From Arthrinium phaeospermum (taxonomy: Eukaryota; Ascomycota; Sordariomycetes; Amphisphaeriales; Apiosporaceae): a stretch of DNA of 64,000 bases. The notes under the pieces are model-generated. The model searched no databases. It had not been told where the DNA came from and worked only from the letters and a program-made list of their open reading frames with translations. Shown piece by piece: positions 9,942-21,070 of this stretch. Each line of letters opens with the position of its first letter. Position 1 is the first letter of the stretch. Location: assembly GCA_006503535.1 (NCBI GenBank), contig QYRS01000016.1:493375-557374 (forward strand), in the 5' to 3' direction. A program made the position numbers and the translations under genes.

Positions 9942-12900
9942 CTAGCCTGCTGAGAGCCTCGGGGTCCTCGCATCCCCCACGATCATCAAAAGCAAATCAA
10001 TGTACTCGACACAGCCTCTGTGCCCTTCCTGATCGGCAAAAGCTCTAGACCGCTCGAGTTCGGCGGGCGGAAAGCCCGCTGGGCATGCCTGAGTCCACAG
10101 GAATTCCAGCATAGTGATCCTCCCCTCTTTCGCGGCACCTTCGAACGCTGTGCGACCGCAGGCGCCAGACGAGGGCTCATGGACATCTGCCTTGTTGTCG
10201 ATAAGCATCTGGGCAATCTTCACATTGCCAGTTTCAGCCGCCATCTGCAATGCAGTACTCCCCCTGCCGGCGATGGTGGGGCCCGGACGTCAGCTCCCTG
10301 CTGAAGCAGGAACACCACCATTTCCAGGTTGCCTCGCTGGCATGCCAGCTGCAAAGGCGTGTAGAGGCTTCCGCGTGCTCGCCTATTCACATCTGCCCCT
10401 CTTGCCACAAGAAACATCAATAACTCCATGTTTTCGTGCTGGATGGATAGTAAAAGCGGTGTTTGGAGAGGGAAGTTGCTAGCATATCGATTAGGGTCGC
10501 CTCCAGCGTCAAGAAGCATGCGCACAAATTTGATGTGGCCTCTCCTGCCGTGAAGTGTTAGAGTCACGGCGTGGCCAAGGGCGCTCATTCCTGCGACCGC
10601 TTCCAATGTATCCATCTCGTTTCGTAGCCGGTCTGCGCAAAAGTACTTCTCCCCTTTCCCTTCGATGAAGTCGCCAATATCGTTGTCATCAAGGTTGATA
10701 TTTCTTGTTATTAAGGCGTCCGCATCCATGTTCGCTTTGAGTAACTGGACCACTTGATGATCTCTGCCGTCTTGTATGGCTTTGGACAAGACTATACTGC
10801 CGAATCCCGGCACTCCCGCTGGAAACCGAGAGGTGAATTCCAAGAGGAGCGTTTGGAATATACTTTGGCTGTATGCCGCGGCGAAGGTCAAGGCCAGCTC
10901 GTCTCTCACACTTGCTTCGTAGCTCAGCAGTAGGTTCACCATCTCGATGTCACCCTGTAAAGCGGCCAATGCGAGAGGCGAAACTGTGCGGTGCGATGCT
11001 CCAATTGGGTCCGCTCCATGTTCCAGGAGCCATCTCAAAACCTCCTTGTCGCCAGTCAGAACCGCCATTGCCAACGGCAGACCGGCCTCGCTATCGCCAC
11101 TGCAGTTCAAGTCTGCGCCTAGCTCCAGAAGACAGTCCAAGACTTCGATGTCTCCCCACAGCACAGCCTCCGTAATCATGGTGGAGTAGGCTCCGGCTCC
11201 TGGAAAGAACTCGACCAGAAGCTCAAAGGCCGGTTTGTTCCGATGAGCCAGTGCGCTTCGTAATGGATGGTAACGGCTCAAGGGCGATATGCTAAGTCTC
11301 ACGCCTGCGTACGTATGGACGAGGAGATAATTGAAAACCTTGTGATGGTTGCTTGCCATTGCAGCACTCAGTGCGCTGGAGAGCAAGTTGCTGTCTTGCG
11401 ACACGGTGGTCATCCCGCACAGCCGCCTTAGGTAGGGAAGGTTGCCGACGTATGCCGCCGCAGCTGTGGCTGCCCTAAAATGCTTTTCCTTCCCCGGGCC
11501 TATGCAGGCTAGAGCACCGAGAGACTCCATGCGGCAGACCAGGAGCTCGTCTTCACAGCGTATTGCTTCCGCCAAGGGTGTCATTTCGTCCACAAATGGC
11601 AATTTCTCATCTGCTGATCTCGGATTTCCAGTCACAGATATCACAGGTGCGGCCGGTCCATCGACGGTGGCACCATTCAGAAGTAGAAGATCAACTAGGT
11701 TAATTTCCTCGCTCCTGATGGCTGCTACCAGAAGATTTTGCAGAGGAGCAGGGAAAACCATTGGTAAAAGAAATTCCACCAAGGTGGTATTTCCGCGTCG
11801 AGCAGCAAGCTGAAGAATGGTGGACATCGGCTGCTTGTATCGATACGCACATGGTCCACAAACTGCCTCGTCGCATTGCGAGAAGAATGCCATGATTGCC
11901 AAAGCTGCTTTGGAGTTTTCAAGACTGCGTACAATATCGGGTAACAGCTCGGTAAACATGGACCCGGGGTGACCTTGTGGTGCCGGAAAATAGGAGTCAT
12001 GGTCCTCGACTTTGATCTGTCGAATGACGTCTTCAACGAGGCTGGATTCGATGAAAGGCTGATACAGAAGCATTCTCAGCGTTTCTGGGCGCACCCGGGC
12101 ATTGTGGTCAAGAAGCAGGTGGACAATCTCAATGTTCACCTGTTTGTCGGGCGCTTCCGCAGACGCCCACAGCGCATACTCGAGAGCAGATTGGAAGTGA
12201 TAGACACCATTCCAATCAGATAGGTTCGGATCTGCTCCAATTTCCAGGAGCACCCGTGTAAGCTCGACATTGTTCTTTGCTGATGCCATCTCCAGCGGCG
12301 TTTGATATCCAGGTCTCTCCGGCATAGTACATCTGATCTTATTCGGGTCAATGGCATATGCGAACCTCCTCTGGGCCATGTCGAGGACCATGCTTAGGGC
12401 TTGAGCATCGCCCATCTCGACAGCATGACGGAAAAGATTATCCGCAAGGCACATACCGAAGCTTGGTTGCACCTTTTGGAGAAGATCTTGTAGGCCCCGG
12501 AGTAAGGTTTCCGAGTTCCTTAGAAGTTCGAAAATAGTCTCATGTCCCACTCTCTGGGTCCTCTCCATCCGGTTAGAGAGGGTGTAAGCAATTGCTTTGA
12601 CCAAGGTGGGAATGTCGTTTCTCAGCTCTCTCCGAGAAAGAATGAAATCGCCGACTCCTGTATGGTTGGGGGCCAGAAACGAAAGCTTCCCAAGGATCTG
12701 CTGAGCAAGTGGATGCATGAAAACATCAGCCCCTGATCCAATCGGGACGAAAGACGGGTTAAGGGTGGAACTTGAGCTCAACTCCCGATTGCTGAGAAGT
12801 GAAGTATGAGTGGTAATCCCGGTCGAAACCTCCATTGGAGCATCAAGGTGTCCGAGTAATAAGATTGGCCCAATACGATCTTGGAGTGGTAGTTGTTCCC

Positions 12901-13643
12901 ATGATCCAGAGATTGATTTAGGGGCTAAGACTGGGGTTTCGCGGTATGGAACCAACCCGGTTCCTATTGAAACTTGACTCTGCTGAGGCCATTCCGAAGG
13001 CGTCGAATCATCCTCAGCTTCTGCTGCGTGCAAGGTAGAACCATGGTCTATAGAATGTTGCAGGGGAGTAATCTCAGTGGCATGATCTTCTGGTTGGGAC
13101 AAGCTTGGAAATCCCGGGTAGTCAGTGTCGGAGCCTTGAGTCGCTTCTGAAAACTTGATCCAATCTCCTCGGGGATCTTGGGATTCGACATGGGCGTGGC
13201 GTGGAGCTGATGTCAAGCCAAGTGTCTGTCCAGTGTTCTGTATATGCCGCCTTGCCCTTGCGATTCTGCTCTCGCTTAAGGGTAGACCTGATAAGACGAT
13301 CCGCGCATGGCCTCCTCGAGCAACAAGCCGGTCGTATTGCGTGAGTAGAAACGCCCACTCGTGCTTCTTGAGGTTCTTCTGGGAGTCCCATCGTTGGAGC
13401 TGTGACTCATACTGGGACAGACTTCGAGGTGGTATCGAATTAGCGTCTTAGCTCAAGTAAGGAGGAGATACTTCTTGAGACGGACCTCGCATCGAACCCA
13501 TGATTCTCCCTCATCACACTCATGACACATCTTCCACCTTTTTTATGCCAGAGAGGGAGTTTCTGGTTGTGATAAAGAGCTCTGATGGTAGGCTGGTGGT
13601 GGTCCCAGTCAGATTGGGGGATTTTCTTAGTCTCGAGTGGCAT
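9942..13643 (-). CDS. Clr5-domain ankyrin-repeat protein with one apparent frameshift
   Basis: Model: exon 1 complement(13486..13643), intron 13422-13485 (donor GTCCGT, acceptor TCGAAG), exon 2 complement(9942..13421). Splicing joins HGFDA to SLSQYESQLQRW, completing a Clr5 domain (residues about 10-85: DWDHHQPTIRALY, VMSVMRENHGF, SQYESQLQRWDSQKN). A low-complexity linker follows, then about a dozen ankyrin repeats to the C-terminus. In the last repeats the frame breaks at a run of five C on the plus strand (10260-10264): the upstream frame ends GADVRAPPSPAGG and the downstream frame resumes STALQMAAETGN, exactly the expected next ankyrin helix. One extra base would make 1212 aa open throughout. 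Clr5 is a small fungal domain common at the N-terminus of large ankyrin or TPR proteins. A slightly long insertion lies between KLPL and VMSVM inside the Clr5 domain. Function is unknown; tandem placement with the ANK-HET gene suggests a related role. Confidence 0.75.
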
Positions 13644-13945
13644 CGCGGATCCGCCTCAATCTGGCAGGGAATTAGGCAAAGTGCTATCAATATTCCAATG
13701 CAGAAGTTTAAGCTAAAACGAAAGTCGAATTGGAACAACAGCGACGTCAGGAGAGACGATGGAAATATGATAGTGATAATGTAGTTTTCTTTTCCGTACG
13801 GGGTTACCTTATGTCTCCAGAGGCCTTGAGATACCTCACCAGATTGCAATTCAATCCGGGCGATATGCAGCCACAGTTAGGCAGAAAGGCAACCCACTGC
13901 CTGATCCGCGCCCATATAAACCAGGCTACTCGATTTGCCCGGTAG

Positions 13946-14112
13946 GCTTGCTCTGCAGGTTCTGCCATGCAGGTTTTGCCACGCAGGTTTTGGCATGCAG
14001 GTTTTGGCATGCAGATTATGCCATGCAGGATCTGTTACGGAGGTTTTGGCATGCAGGTTCTGTTGCATGGGTGTTTGTCACAGGCAGGTTTTGTCAAACA
14101 GGTTTTGCTAGC
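13946..14112. repeat. degenerate 15-nt minisatellite
   Basis: About ten imperfect copies of a unit like GCAGGTTTTGGCAT(N) run head to tail; CATGCAGG and GGTTTTG recur. Related single copies appear downstream at about 14358-14378, and an inverted arrangement around 14448-14480 carries AGGTTTTG and CAAAACCT. The array is upstream of the Clr5-ANK gene. As the unit is five codons long it is open on the minus strand as an Ala/Lys/Pro pentapeptide repeat, but nothing else supports coding. Confidence 0.8.
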
Positions 14113-14804
14113 CAGCCCGCTAATCAAAAAGACCAATAAGCAAATTTGTTACGACAGGGGTATCTATTTGCCTGCCAAGCTTTGGGTAACACTGGTTCTT
14201 TACCCCAAGTCACTCTTGGCTTATTTTATACACAGGGCTTCGCCCAAAACCAATCGGAAAGAAATCTAGCATGATACCACCAGGGTTGGTAGACTCGTAT
14301 CTTCTGGTAGCGGGACACCAATGAATCTCTTCGCCCGAGATTTCAATATTAAGCAGCTGCATGCAGGTTTTGTTACAGCTATGTCGGCTCATTGTTCCCG
14401 AATTCCATGGGAGAAAGAATGTTGTCGAGATTTAGACAAAGGGGGTAGAGGTTTTGCAACTCGGTGACAAAACCTGTCCAAGCGACTCGACATCTAGTAA
14501 TGAATCACTTGGGCAAGTGCGATCTTGGGTATTGGAGAATCGAGCCGCGAACTTCATTGAGGTATTCGAGTCCTCTGGCCATAATAGCTACGACCAGATC
14601 TGAACTATAAGTAGGAGGCACAATGCAACTAACAATCGCATTGAACTTTTTGATCAAGTCAAATAACAGCCCAGACGTGCCATCAAAGACAAACCTTAGC
14701 CCATAATGCCGGAGACGAGTACGGCATCTCAAGATAGTCCCAAGAGAGGAGGTAAAAAGCAACCCAAGAAGTCGTGAGAACCCCGACCCTTCGAAGTCAA
14801 ATAG
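14113..14804. other. relic region, no intact gene
   Basis: On the plus strand from about 14510 short protein-like stretches appear (for example SWVLENRAANFIEVFESSG) broken by stops and frame changes. They precede the open remnant at 14805-15044, so this stretch may be the 5' part of the same dead gene. Confidence 0.3.
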
Positions 14805-15044
14805 TGCCACACAACTGATGGATCCCTTGATGTTCCCAGATCCCGTTCGACATATGTGCTTGACCGATACACCAATGCAGGTCCAGGCTTCACTGAGCGT
14901 ATTGCCGCTGGTGGAACCAACATCGGCATGGTCAATGCCGCCGCCATCCAGCGAGAGAGAAAGGCCGAGGCCCAGAGAGCCATCGATGAGTTTGATCGCA
15001 AGTGGGCGGAAGCTTCGCGCGGGAGCCATGGGTCACAGCAATAA
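14805..15044 (+). pseudogene. remnant of unrecognised gene
   Basis: A 79-codon open stretch between TAG (14802-14804) and TAA (15042-15044) reads as natural protein: DGSLDVPRSRSTYVLDRY, then GPGFTERIAAGGTNIGMV and an amphipathic helix AAAIQRERKAEAQRAIDEFD. It has no suitable start codon, and upstream sequence in other frames looks like continued coding with stops. I do not recognise the family. The overlapping 174-codon minus-strand frame has a less protein-like composition and is taken as a shadow. The alternative is that this is the last exon of an unseen multi-exon gene. Confidence 0.35.
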
Positions 15045-15295
15045 ACAGTCGATGTGTTAGGGCCGGAGTATGATGTTGAGATCAATGGTGCCCATGGCAT
15101 GGAAATAGGGGCATGAGGGTGTCGGGTTTCTATGTAGTTCCAGCAGGTAATGGAGAGTGGAGATGGTGTCGATCTATCTTATAATATGGTTATCCTCAAC
15201 CTGCGTCCATGCTTCTTGATTCCCTGCTTCAAAACATGTGTAAACGCATATTACTAAAGACTGCTGCCTGCCATATGCCAGACCCATGATGGATC

Positions 15296-17322
15296 TCATG
15301 ATCGCAATCGGACGTGACTTGCAGCAATCTCGGGCAACTCGACTGATTGACTTCCAATATTGTCGCCAGGCAAGTCAAGAGGCGCCTGGCGGTTCCTCTC
15401 CTCCTCGTTGACTCTGCCAACACCAAGAACAACTGCCTGGGTCTCGGCGCTCAAGTGATGAGCCCTGACAAACACGTTGGCCACCAGAGACAGGCCTGCA
15501 ACTACAACGCACTGGTATCGCGTGTTGTTAGCGAATGTATCCAAATAATGGCATGTACGGAGAAACTCACCATGATCCACACAGCCAGGAACGAGTCAAA
15601 GTAGACCCTCCTAACAGCACCTTGGTCACGCATCGACAGGGAGCCGATCAGTTCCACATTGGCAGATGCCTGGTCACCCTTGAAGCCAGCAGCAACTTGC
15701 TCGCCCACTTCAGCCACCAGCCCTTCGTACTGATCGTTCATGCGGTTCTGAAAGATGACGCCGCCGACCACAATGGCAATGGACGTCGCAATGTTCCGGA
15801 GAAACCCCATGGTGGCGATGACGACGGCCGTGTCGATCTTGGAGGCCGCGGCCTGGGCGGCCAGCAGGGGCGGCTCCATGTTCATGCCGACGCCCACACC
15901 CACCAAAACTTGGAAGATGATGAGCTTGGTCAGGGGCTCCCCGAACTTGAGGTAGATCATCAGGCCCGTCCCCAAGGCCAGCAGGACCTGGGCCGCGTAC
16001 ATGCACGGCAAGTAGCGGCCCGTCTTCTGGATCAGCGCGCCCGTGCCCGCGGCGGCAAGGGAGCACGACACGATGAGCGGGATCAAATGCACGCCTGATG
16101 TCAAGGCGTCAGCGCCCAGCACCGACTGCGAGTAAAGCGGCAGGTAGAAAGCCAAGCTGGTGAGGACGTAATTGCCGCACGAAAACACGGCGTAGGACGC
16201 GACGGACGAGCGGTCTCGGAAGAGGCGCAGCGGGATGATGGGGTTGGCGGCCAGCTTCCACTCGTTGACGACGAAGACGCCCACCGCGGCGGCGCCGAAG
16301 GTGATGAGGCAGATGACGGTGGCCGAGGACCAAGGGAAGGTGACGTTGCCGAACTCGAGGCCGAGGAGGACCATGAGGGCGGCGCCGACGATGAGCAGGC
16401 TGCCGGCCCAGTCGATGGCTTTGAGGCCGGCCAGGACGGGGGTTCGGGGGGTGGGCAGGTTCAGGAACACTGCGATGACCAAGAACACGACGCCGCCAAT
16501 TGGCACTAGACAGATCAATCAGTCCATGCATTTCATGCAAGTAACTCAACGAGAAGATAACAAGAAACACCAGCAGCACTCACAGTTAATGTAGAAACAC
16601 CACCGCCAATCCAATTTGGTCGTAAAGATCCCCCCAATCACCGGCCCCACCGCGCTCCCGACCGCCCACACAACGGACGTGACCGCCAGATACAGCCCCC
16701 GGTCGCGCATGGAGAAGGTGTCGCAAATAATCGTATTGACCATGGTGCCCATGCCGCTCGCCCCGACGCCCTGGACGGCGCGGCCCGCGATGACGGCGCT
16801 CATGGTCGGGGCGCGGGCGCAGAGCAGGCTGCCGCCGAAGAAGACGGCCTGCGCCGCCAGCATGACCGGCTTGCGGCCCCAGATATCGGCCACGGTCGCC
16901 CAGACGGGCGTCACGGCCGTCATGGCCAGGGAGAAAGCGCTGCCGATCCAGACGTAGCCGCTCGCGCTGCCAAAGGTGGCCGCGATGGAAGGGACCGCCG
17001 GCGTCGTGATGGTCAGGTCCAGGGCGGACAGCAGGACCGACAGGCAGAGGGGCACCATGGTCAGCAGGATGGTGGCGGCGGGCGGCCGGGTTGGTGTCTC
17101 TACTGATCCGCCATGATCAGCTTGGTAAGAGGTTTCCGGTGCTGACGAAATGTTGGGGTTGCTACTGATGTTGTTTGGGCCACCTGCGACTGCCGGCGGT
17201 TCCGGGCGGTGCTGGGACCCGCGACGGCTCAGCAGAGTGGACACGGCGGCCCGAGGTGGCTCTTGGACAGCAAGTCTGTGCAAGTCATTGGCTTGGAGCG
17301 TCACCGTTTCTACGGACGACAT
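15296..17322 (-). CDS. MFS drug/toxin exporter, DHA2 (14-TMS) type
   Basis: Three exons: complement(15296..15511, 15571..16505, 16584..17322), 629 aa. Intron 16506-16583 restores the family motif FYINLPIGG across the junction; intron 15512-15570 has GTGAGT and ACCAG. The N-terminal 85 residues are hydrophilic. The membrane part opens with LSALDLTITTPAVPSIA (motif D1, LDxTIVxxALP-like) and then AFSLAMTAVTPVWATVADIWGRKP (motif A), GRAVQGVGASG (motif B region) and VVWAVGSAVGPVIGG (motif C, the antiporter motif). These place it in the proton-coupled DHA2 drug exporters of the plasma membrane. Typical substrates are antifungals or the fungus's own secondary metabolites. No biosynthetic backbone gene is adjacent. 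It is transcribed divergently from the CHM7-like gene. Confidence 0.9.
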
Positions 17323-18046
17323 GGCAACGACGATCCTTGAATCAATTTAGATGCGATGTCATCTGGAGGAAGTAAGTACATGAAGGTGTGATTGTAGATC
17401 GGCTGGATTGGGATCGGTTCATCTCCCTTATATTGGTCAGCCAAGTGTTGCCTGGCCGCTTTGTTCTTGGCTGCTGCATCTCGTGGATTTTGTAGGGTAG
17501 GATTATCGACACCATTTCGCACGTACAGCAGTGGCCAGAGAAATCCGCCAATATTCTCGAAGTATTCCAATTGGCGGGCGCATGCAAACCTCGATACAGA
17601 TGCTTCTGTCAGATCTGATAAAGATATTCCATCTGGACATGCCGAAGCAAGAGAGGCGGGTTGCTGTGATCGAATGTCAAAATTAGTGGGCTCAGCCCGC
17701 TAAGCTCCTCCCGCCTTAGCGCAGCTGGTGCAGCCTTCTCAGCCGTTTTCCAGGGACCATTAGCGGTGACGTCGCGGGGGTGCAACTGATAAGCCTTCGC
17801 GCTCGTGGCCATCCACCCTTATCTCTGTCCCCCGGTCGGCATCTTTTTCCCCATCACCTCGCTGCATGCAAAACAAAACAATCCGATCAAATCAGCCCCG
17901 GCCATCTGACTTGCTCCGAGAAAAACCCCCGACGGCAGGCCAGGTTCTGTGCATGTTCTGAGATCAACCCCAAGACGAGCGCGTCCCCGGGCAAACACTG
18001 CCCCGCCACGACGGGTTCGCCTCCCGCCGCAATAGCCTCCTTCACC
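17323..18046. promoter_or_regulatory. divergent promoter region, MFS exporter and CHM7-like gene
   Basis: The 724 nt between two diverging start codons must carry both promoters. The right half (17780-18046) is pyrimidine-rich, as in many filamentous fungal leaders, and the plus-strand frame stays open there without coding character. No clear TATA box. Confidence 0.5.
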
Positions 18047-19516
18047 ATGAGCGAACTTCTCGACTACCTCGTTCAAAACGAGAAAGACTTCCGCAAGTTC
18101 GTCCCCTCCTTCCTCGTCAACCATGGTATAGATGCTCTCGCTAACATAAAAAACCTTTCCAGAGCACGCTTGCCCGCCCTGTACTCCGACTTCACCCCTC
18201 TCCGGACCATCAACCCCGATGGCTTCAACGCCAACCTGTCCGCCTGGAAGCACGGCCTCTCGTCCGCCCTGCTAGCCGGCCACGCGCCCTCCCGCTCGCC
18301 CCAGCGCTCCTACTTCATCCTCGAGCTCGACGACAACCTGCTGCGGTCCCTCGAGACGAAGCAGTTCGGTCAGCCCCTCGCCCTCGGCACCGTGCTCGCC
18401 GAGGCCGTCGCCACCAACGATATGATGCCCCTGCAGACCTTCACCAAGAGCCGCGACAGCGTATACTACAAGAGCTGGTCGTCGCTGGGCTGGGGCGCCA
18501 TGACCTGGTCCCTGCGCACGGCGGGCGTCCTGGGCCAGCCGGGCGCCGACGGCAAGATGCCCAAGGGCAAGTTTGTGGTGCTGGCCAACCTCGAGACGGG
18601 CGCCAAGCTCTTCGACAGCCAGGCTAGGAGCCGGACGTCGCGGTTTGAGCGCACCTTTTCGAAGCCGCACTTCCGGCGCGCCTTCGAGGACCTCCTCGGG
18701 GAGGGCAAACCCATGTCCGAGGCCGACTTCGAGGTCCTGCTGACGTTCCTGTCGCGGGACAAGGCCATGCTGGCCACGGACGGCGCGACGGTCAAGATCC
18801 GCCACGCCGACGGCACCACGGCCGACGCCGTTATCACCCAGGAGGACACGGCCATCGCCAGCCTGAAGGAGCTGATCGAGGACCTCAACAAGCAGACCGA
18901 GGTGCTGAACAGGCGCATCGACGAGCTGAACCGCAACGCGCAGGAGGCGGTCGTCAAGAAGAACCGGGTGTCGGCCCTCGCGGCGCTCAAGTCCAAGAAG
19001 CTGGCCGAGTCGAACCTGGCGACGCGGTACGCCACCCTCAGCCAGCTCGAGGAGGTGGCGGCCCGGGTGGAGCAGGCGGCCGACAACGTGCAGTTGGTCA
19101 AGGTGATGCAGACGAGTACGACGGCGCTCAAGAGCCTCAACTCCCAGGTCGGCGGCGCCGACAAGGTGGACGCCGTCTTCGACCAGCTGCGCGAGCAAAT
19201 GGGCGAGGTGGACGAGGTCGGCAACATCATCTCGGAGGCCGGCCCCACCATCGACGAGGCCGAGGTCGACGACGAGTTCGAGGCCATGCTGGCCGAGGAG
19301 CGCAAGAAGGAGGAGGAGGCCGAGCGCCTCAAGACGGAGGCCCGGCAGGAGAAGGAGGCCGAGGAGACGCGGCGGCGGTTGGCTGAGCTGGAGAAGCTGG
19401 GGCCTGTATCCTCCAAGCCCGTGGCCGGGAAGGCAGAAGACCCGCCCACACCGGTTACGGCGGCGGCGAATAATCTGGAGGATATGTCGCTCGAGGAACC
19501 GCTGCCGGCCGAGTAG
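18047..19516 (+). CDS. CHM7: CHMP7-like Snf7-family ESCRT-III protein
   Basis: Start ATG at 18047 is in a strong CACCATGA context; the frame upstream is open but not protein-like. A 66-nt intron (18097-18162, donor GTTCGT, branch GCTAAC, acceptor TCCAG) is proposed because splicing gives FRKARLPALYSDF, the compact form expected in this family; unspliced, 22 extra residues interrupt it without breaking the frame. The spliced product has 467 aa. The N-terminal half (about 1-230) is the winged-helix-like CHMP7 region (SWSSLGWGAMTWSL). The Snf7 helical hairpin spans about 240-400 (ASLKELIEDLNKQTEVLNRR through VGNIISEAGPTIDEAEVDDEF). The C-terminus is acidic and charged with NNLEDMSLEEPL near the end. 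Chm7/CHMP7 recruits ESCRT-III at the inner nuclear membrane for nuclear-envelope sealing and nuclear-pore surveillance. This is a core housekeeping gene inside an otherwise accessory region. Confidence 0.85.
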   Translation: MSELLDYLVQNEKDFRKFVPSFLVNHGIDALANIKNLSRARLPALYSDFTPLRTINPDGFNANLSAWKHGLSSALLAGHAPSRSPQRSYFILELDDNLLRSLETKQFGQPLALGTVLAEAVATNDMMPLQTFTKSRDSVYYKSWSSLGWGAMTWSLRTAGVLGQPGADGKMPKGKFVVLANLETGAKLFDSQARSRTSRFERTFSKPHFRRAFEDLLGEGKPMSEADFEVLLTFLSRDKAMLATDGATVKIRHADGTTADAVITQEDTAIASLKELIEDLNKQTEVLNRRIDELNRNAQEAVVKKNRVSALAALKSKKLAESNLATRYATLSQLEEVAARVEQAADNVQLVKVMQTSTTALKSLNSQVGGADKVDAVFDQLREQMGEVDEVGNIISEAGPTIDEAEVDDEFEAMLAEERKKEEEAERLKTEARQEKEAEETRRRLAELEKLGPVSSKPVAGKAEDPPTPVTAAANNLEDMSLEEPLPAE

Positions 19517-21070
19517 TAGTGGTGGTAGTGGTAGCAGAGGAGGAGTGGATGATTTGGCATTATGGGCGTTTTGGGGTGGGTGTATTCCTAGAGAGCGAGG
19601 CTATTGCATTTACTTGAACTAGCTATGGTGGGGGCAATGTACGTACATATCCAATTGTCAATGTGGGAGTTATGTTCACCAATGTCTTTTCACAACTTAA
19701 CAGATTGTCAACCCATCCCCCAGGGCTTTCTCATCTTTCAGGGTCGTCTTGTGGCATGTGCTTTGACGAGTTCATGTAGTGCTCAGTATGAAATTGGCTT
19801 CCTTCGGCATGTGCCTTGAATTTTCGCAGTCCCGCCCGGAGTTCCAGGTGCCTTAAGACAGAACATTCAGTCACCGTATCCAGGATATATTGAAACCCGA
19901 AGGGGTGGCGAGAAAATCCGTCCTACCTATGCTTTTGATGTCTTTTCCGTGAGAATGGAGTGCAGTTTGGAGCAGTCTCTCAGGCTGAGTGTCGACGTCG
20001 GCAGCAGTCACTTGGCAAGAGGTAGGCAGATATTCTTCAGATCCATCCCCACATTGGTTCCGAGCGTGTGTTTCTTACATGTAGGATTCTGTCTCAAGGT
20101 ACACTTGAGTCCATTGGGGTTCTACGCAGGGGCCAAAGTTGTGATCCTCGTATCCATCATCGCCGGGACGATCACGGACAGCATTCTCGGCATTGTCGCA
20201 AGCACTACTCTGCTCAACCCTTATAGTGATACCCCCGCAAACCGTTGGAACCCGCTGGGACAACAAAAACACCACTCGGATATGTAGCAATCATTCCAGC
20301 GACAACGGTCATGTAAACCAGGGGCTACATCTTAGCCCAACGTAATAAGCTGAACGGCAAGAGCAGCCAGAGTGCAACTATGCATCCAGTCTGCAGCTCG
20401 GGAGAAGCCCTGGTGGTAACACATTGCGATCTCAGATTCGTGGCCAGATGACCAATCTGGCGATTCTGCATTGGCAGGCTGCAACACAACCGTAACCCAC
20501 AAGCCCCTATCACTGGTCAGCTCCTTTTCGGACTCGAATGACACATGTATGGACCAGCCTAGATGCTGACAAACTTCTCCGGGTGTGGTACGATCTCGGC
20601 AGAAACCTCCTGACATTTATATCGCCTCCGCGTTCGCATGCACCCCGTACTTGGCAACGTTGAGGAACGTGAACCAATAAGGGGTTGCTGCAGCCGAACT
20701 CCGAACCCCACATCCAACTTTTGAGGAGACGCCCGGAGCCCCAACAACCCGTGTTCGCAACTGCTCGCTCTCTGAAGATCAGATCACCTCCTAAACCCGC
20801 AAGTGACGCCGAATGACGGAAGCCGTGGTCAGGGTCGATCACACAGGAAAGGGTTTCCTTCTTAGTAGCCCTTCCGCCTAGCTATATAGCACCTGAAATG
20901 GTTTTACTTTCTGAATTCTTGCTACCCAATCCATCGAGCACTCACAACACCATCTAAATCTTTCTTGAGTTTAACATTACTTAGGTCCTCACATACTGTC
21001 TCCGTCAACTACAACAAGGACAGTTACCAACATATCTATCAAGAGAACAACAAGCATCACATCTATAACC
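19517..21070. other. intergenic, TATA-like element before PhyH-like gene
   Basis: No supported gene. A hydrophobic stretch at about 20100-20215 on the plus strand (VVILVSIIAGTITDSILG) may be a relic of a membrane protein but has no other support. GCTATATAGC at 20881-20890 is a TATA-like element about 185 nt upstream of the PhyH-like start. Confidence 0.4.

Noticed and set aside
13946..14112. Possible CRISPR array
   Set aside because: Repeats are 15 nt, degenerate and head to tail without spacers, and the genome is eukaryotic.
14505..15029. 174-codon minus-strand frame
   Set aside because: No motif, and the plus strand of the same segment reads as more natural protein; treated as a shadow of a relic.
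17310..17570. 86-codon minus-strand frame upstream of the MFS exporter
   Set aside because: Overlaps the exporter's start region, no motif; most likely leader sequence.
18272..19560. Long minus-strand open frames opposite the CHM7-like gene
   Set aside because: They mirror the GC-rich third positions of the real gene, have low-complexity composition and no family motif.
19949..20287. 112-codon plus-strand frame with a hydrophobic segment
   Set aside because: One hydrophobic run only, no clear start context, intron or family signal.
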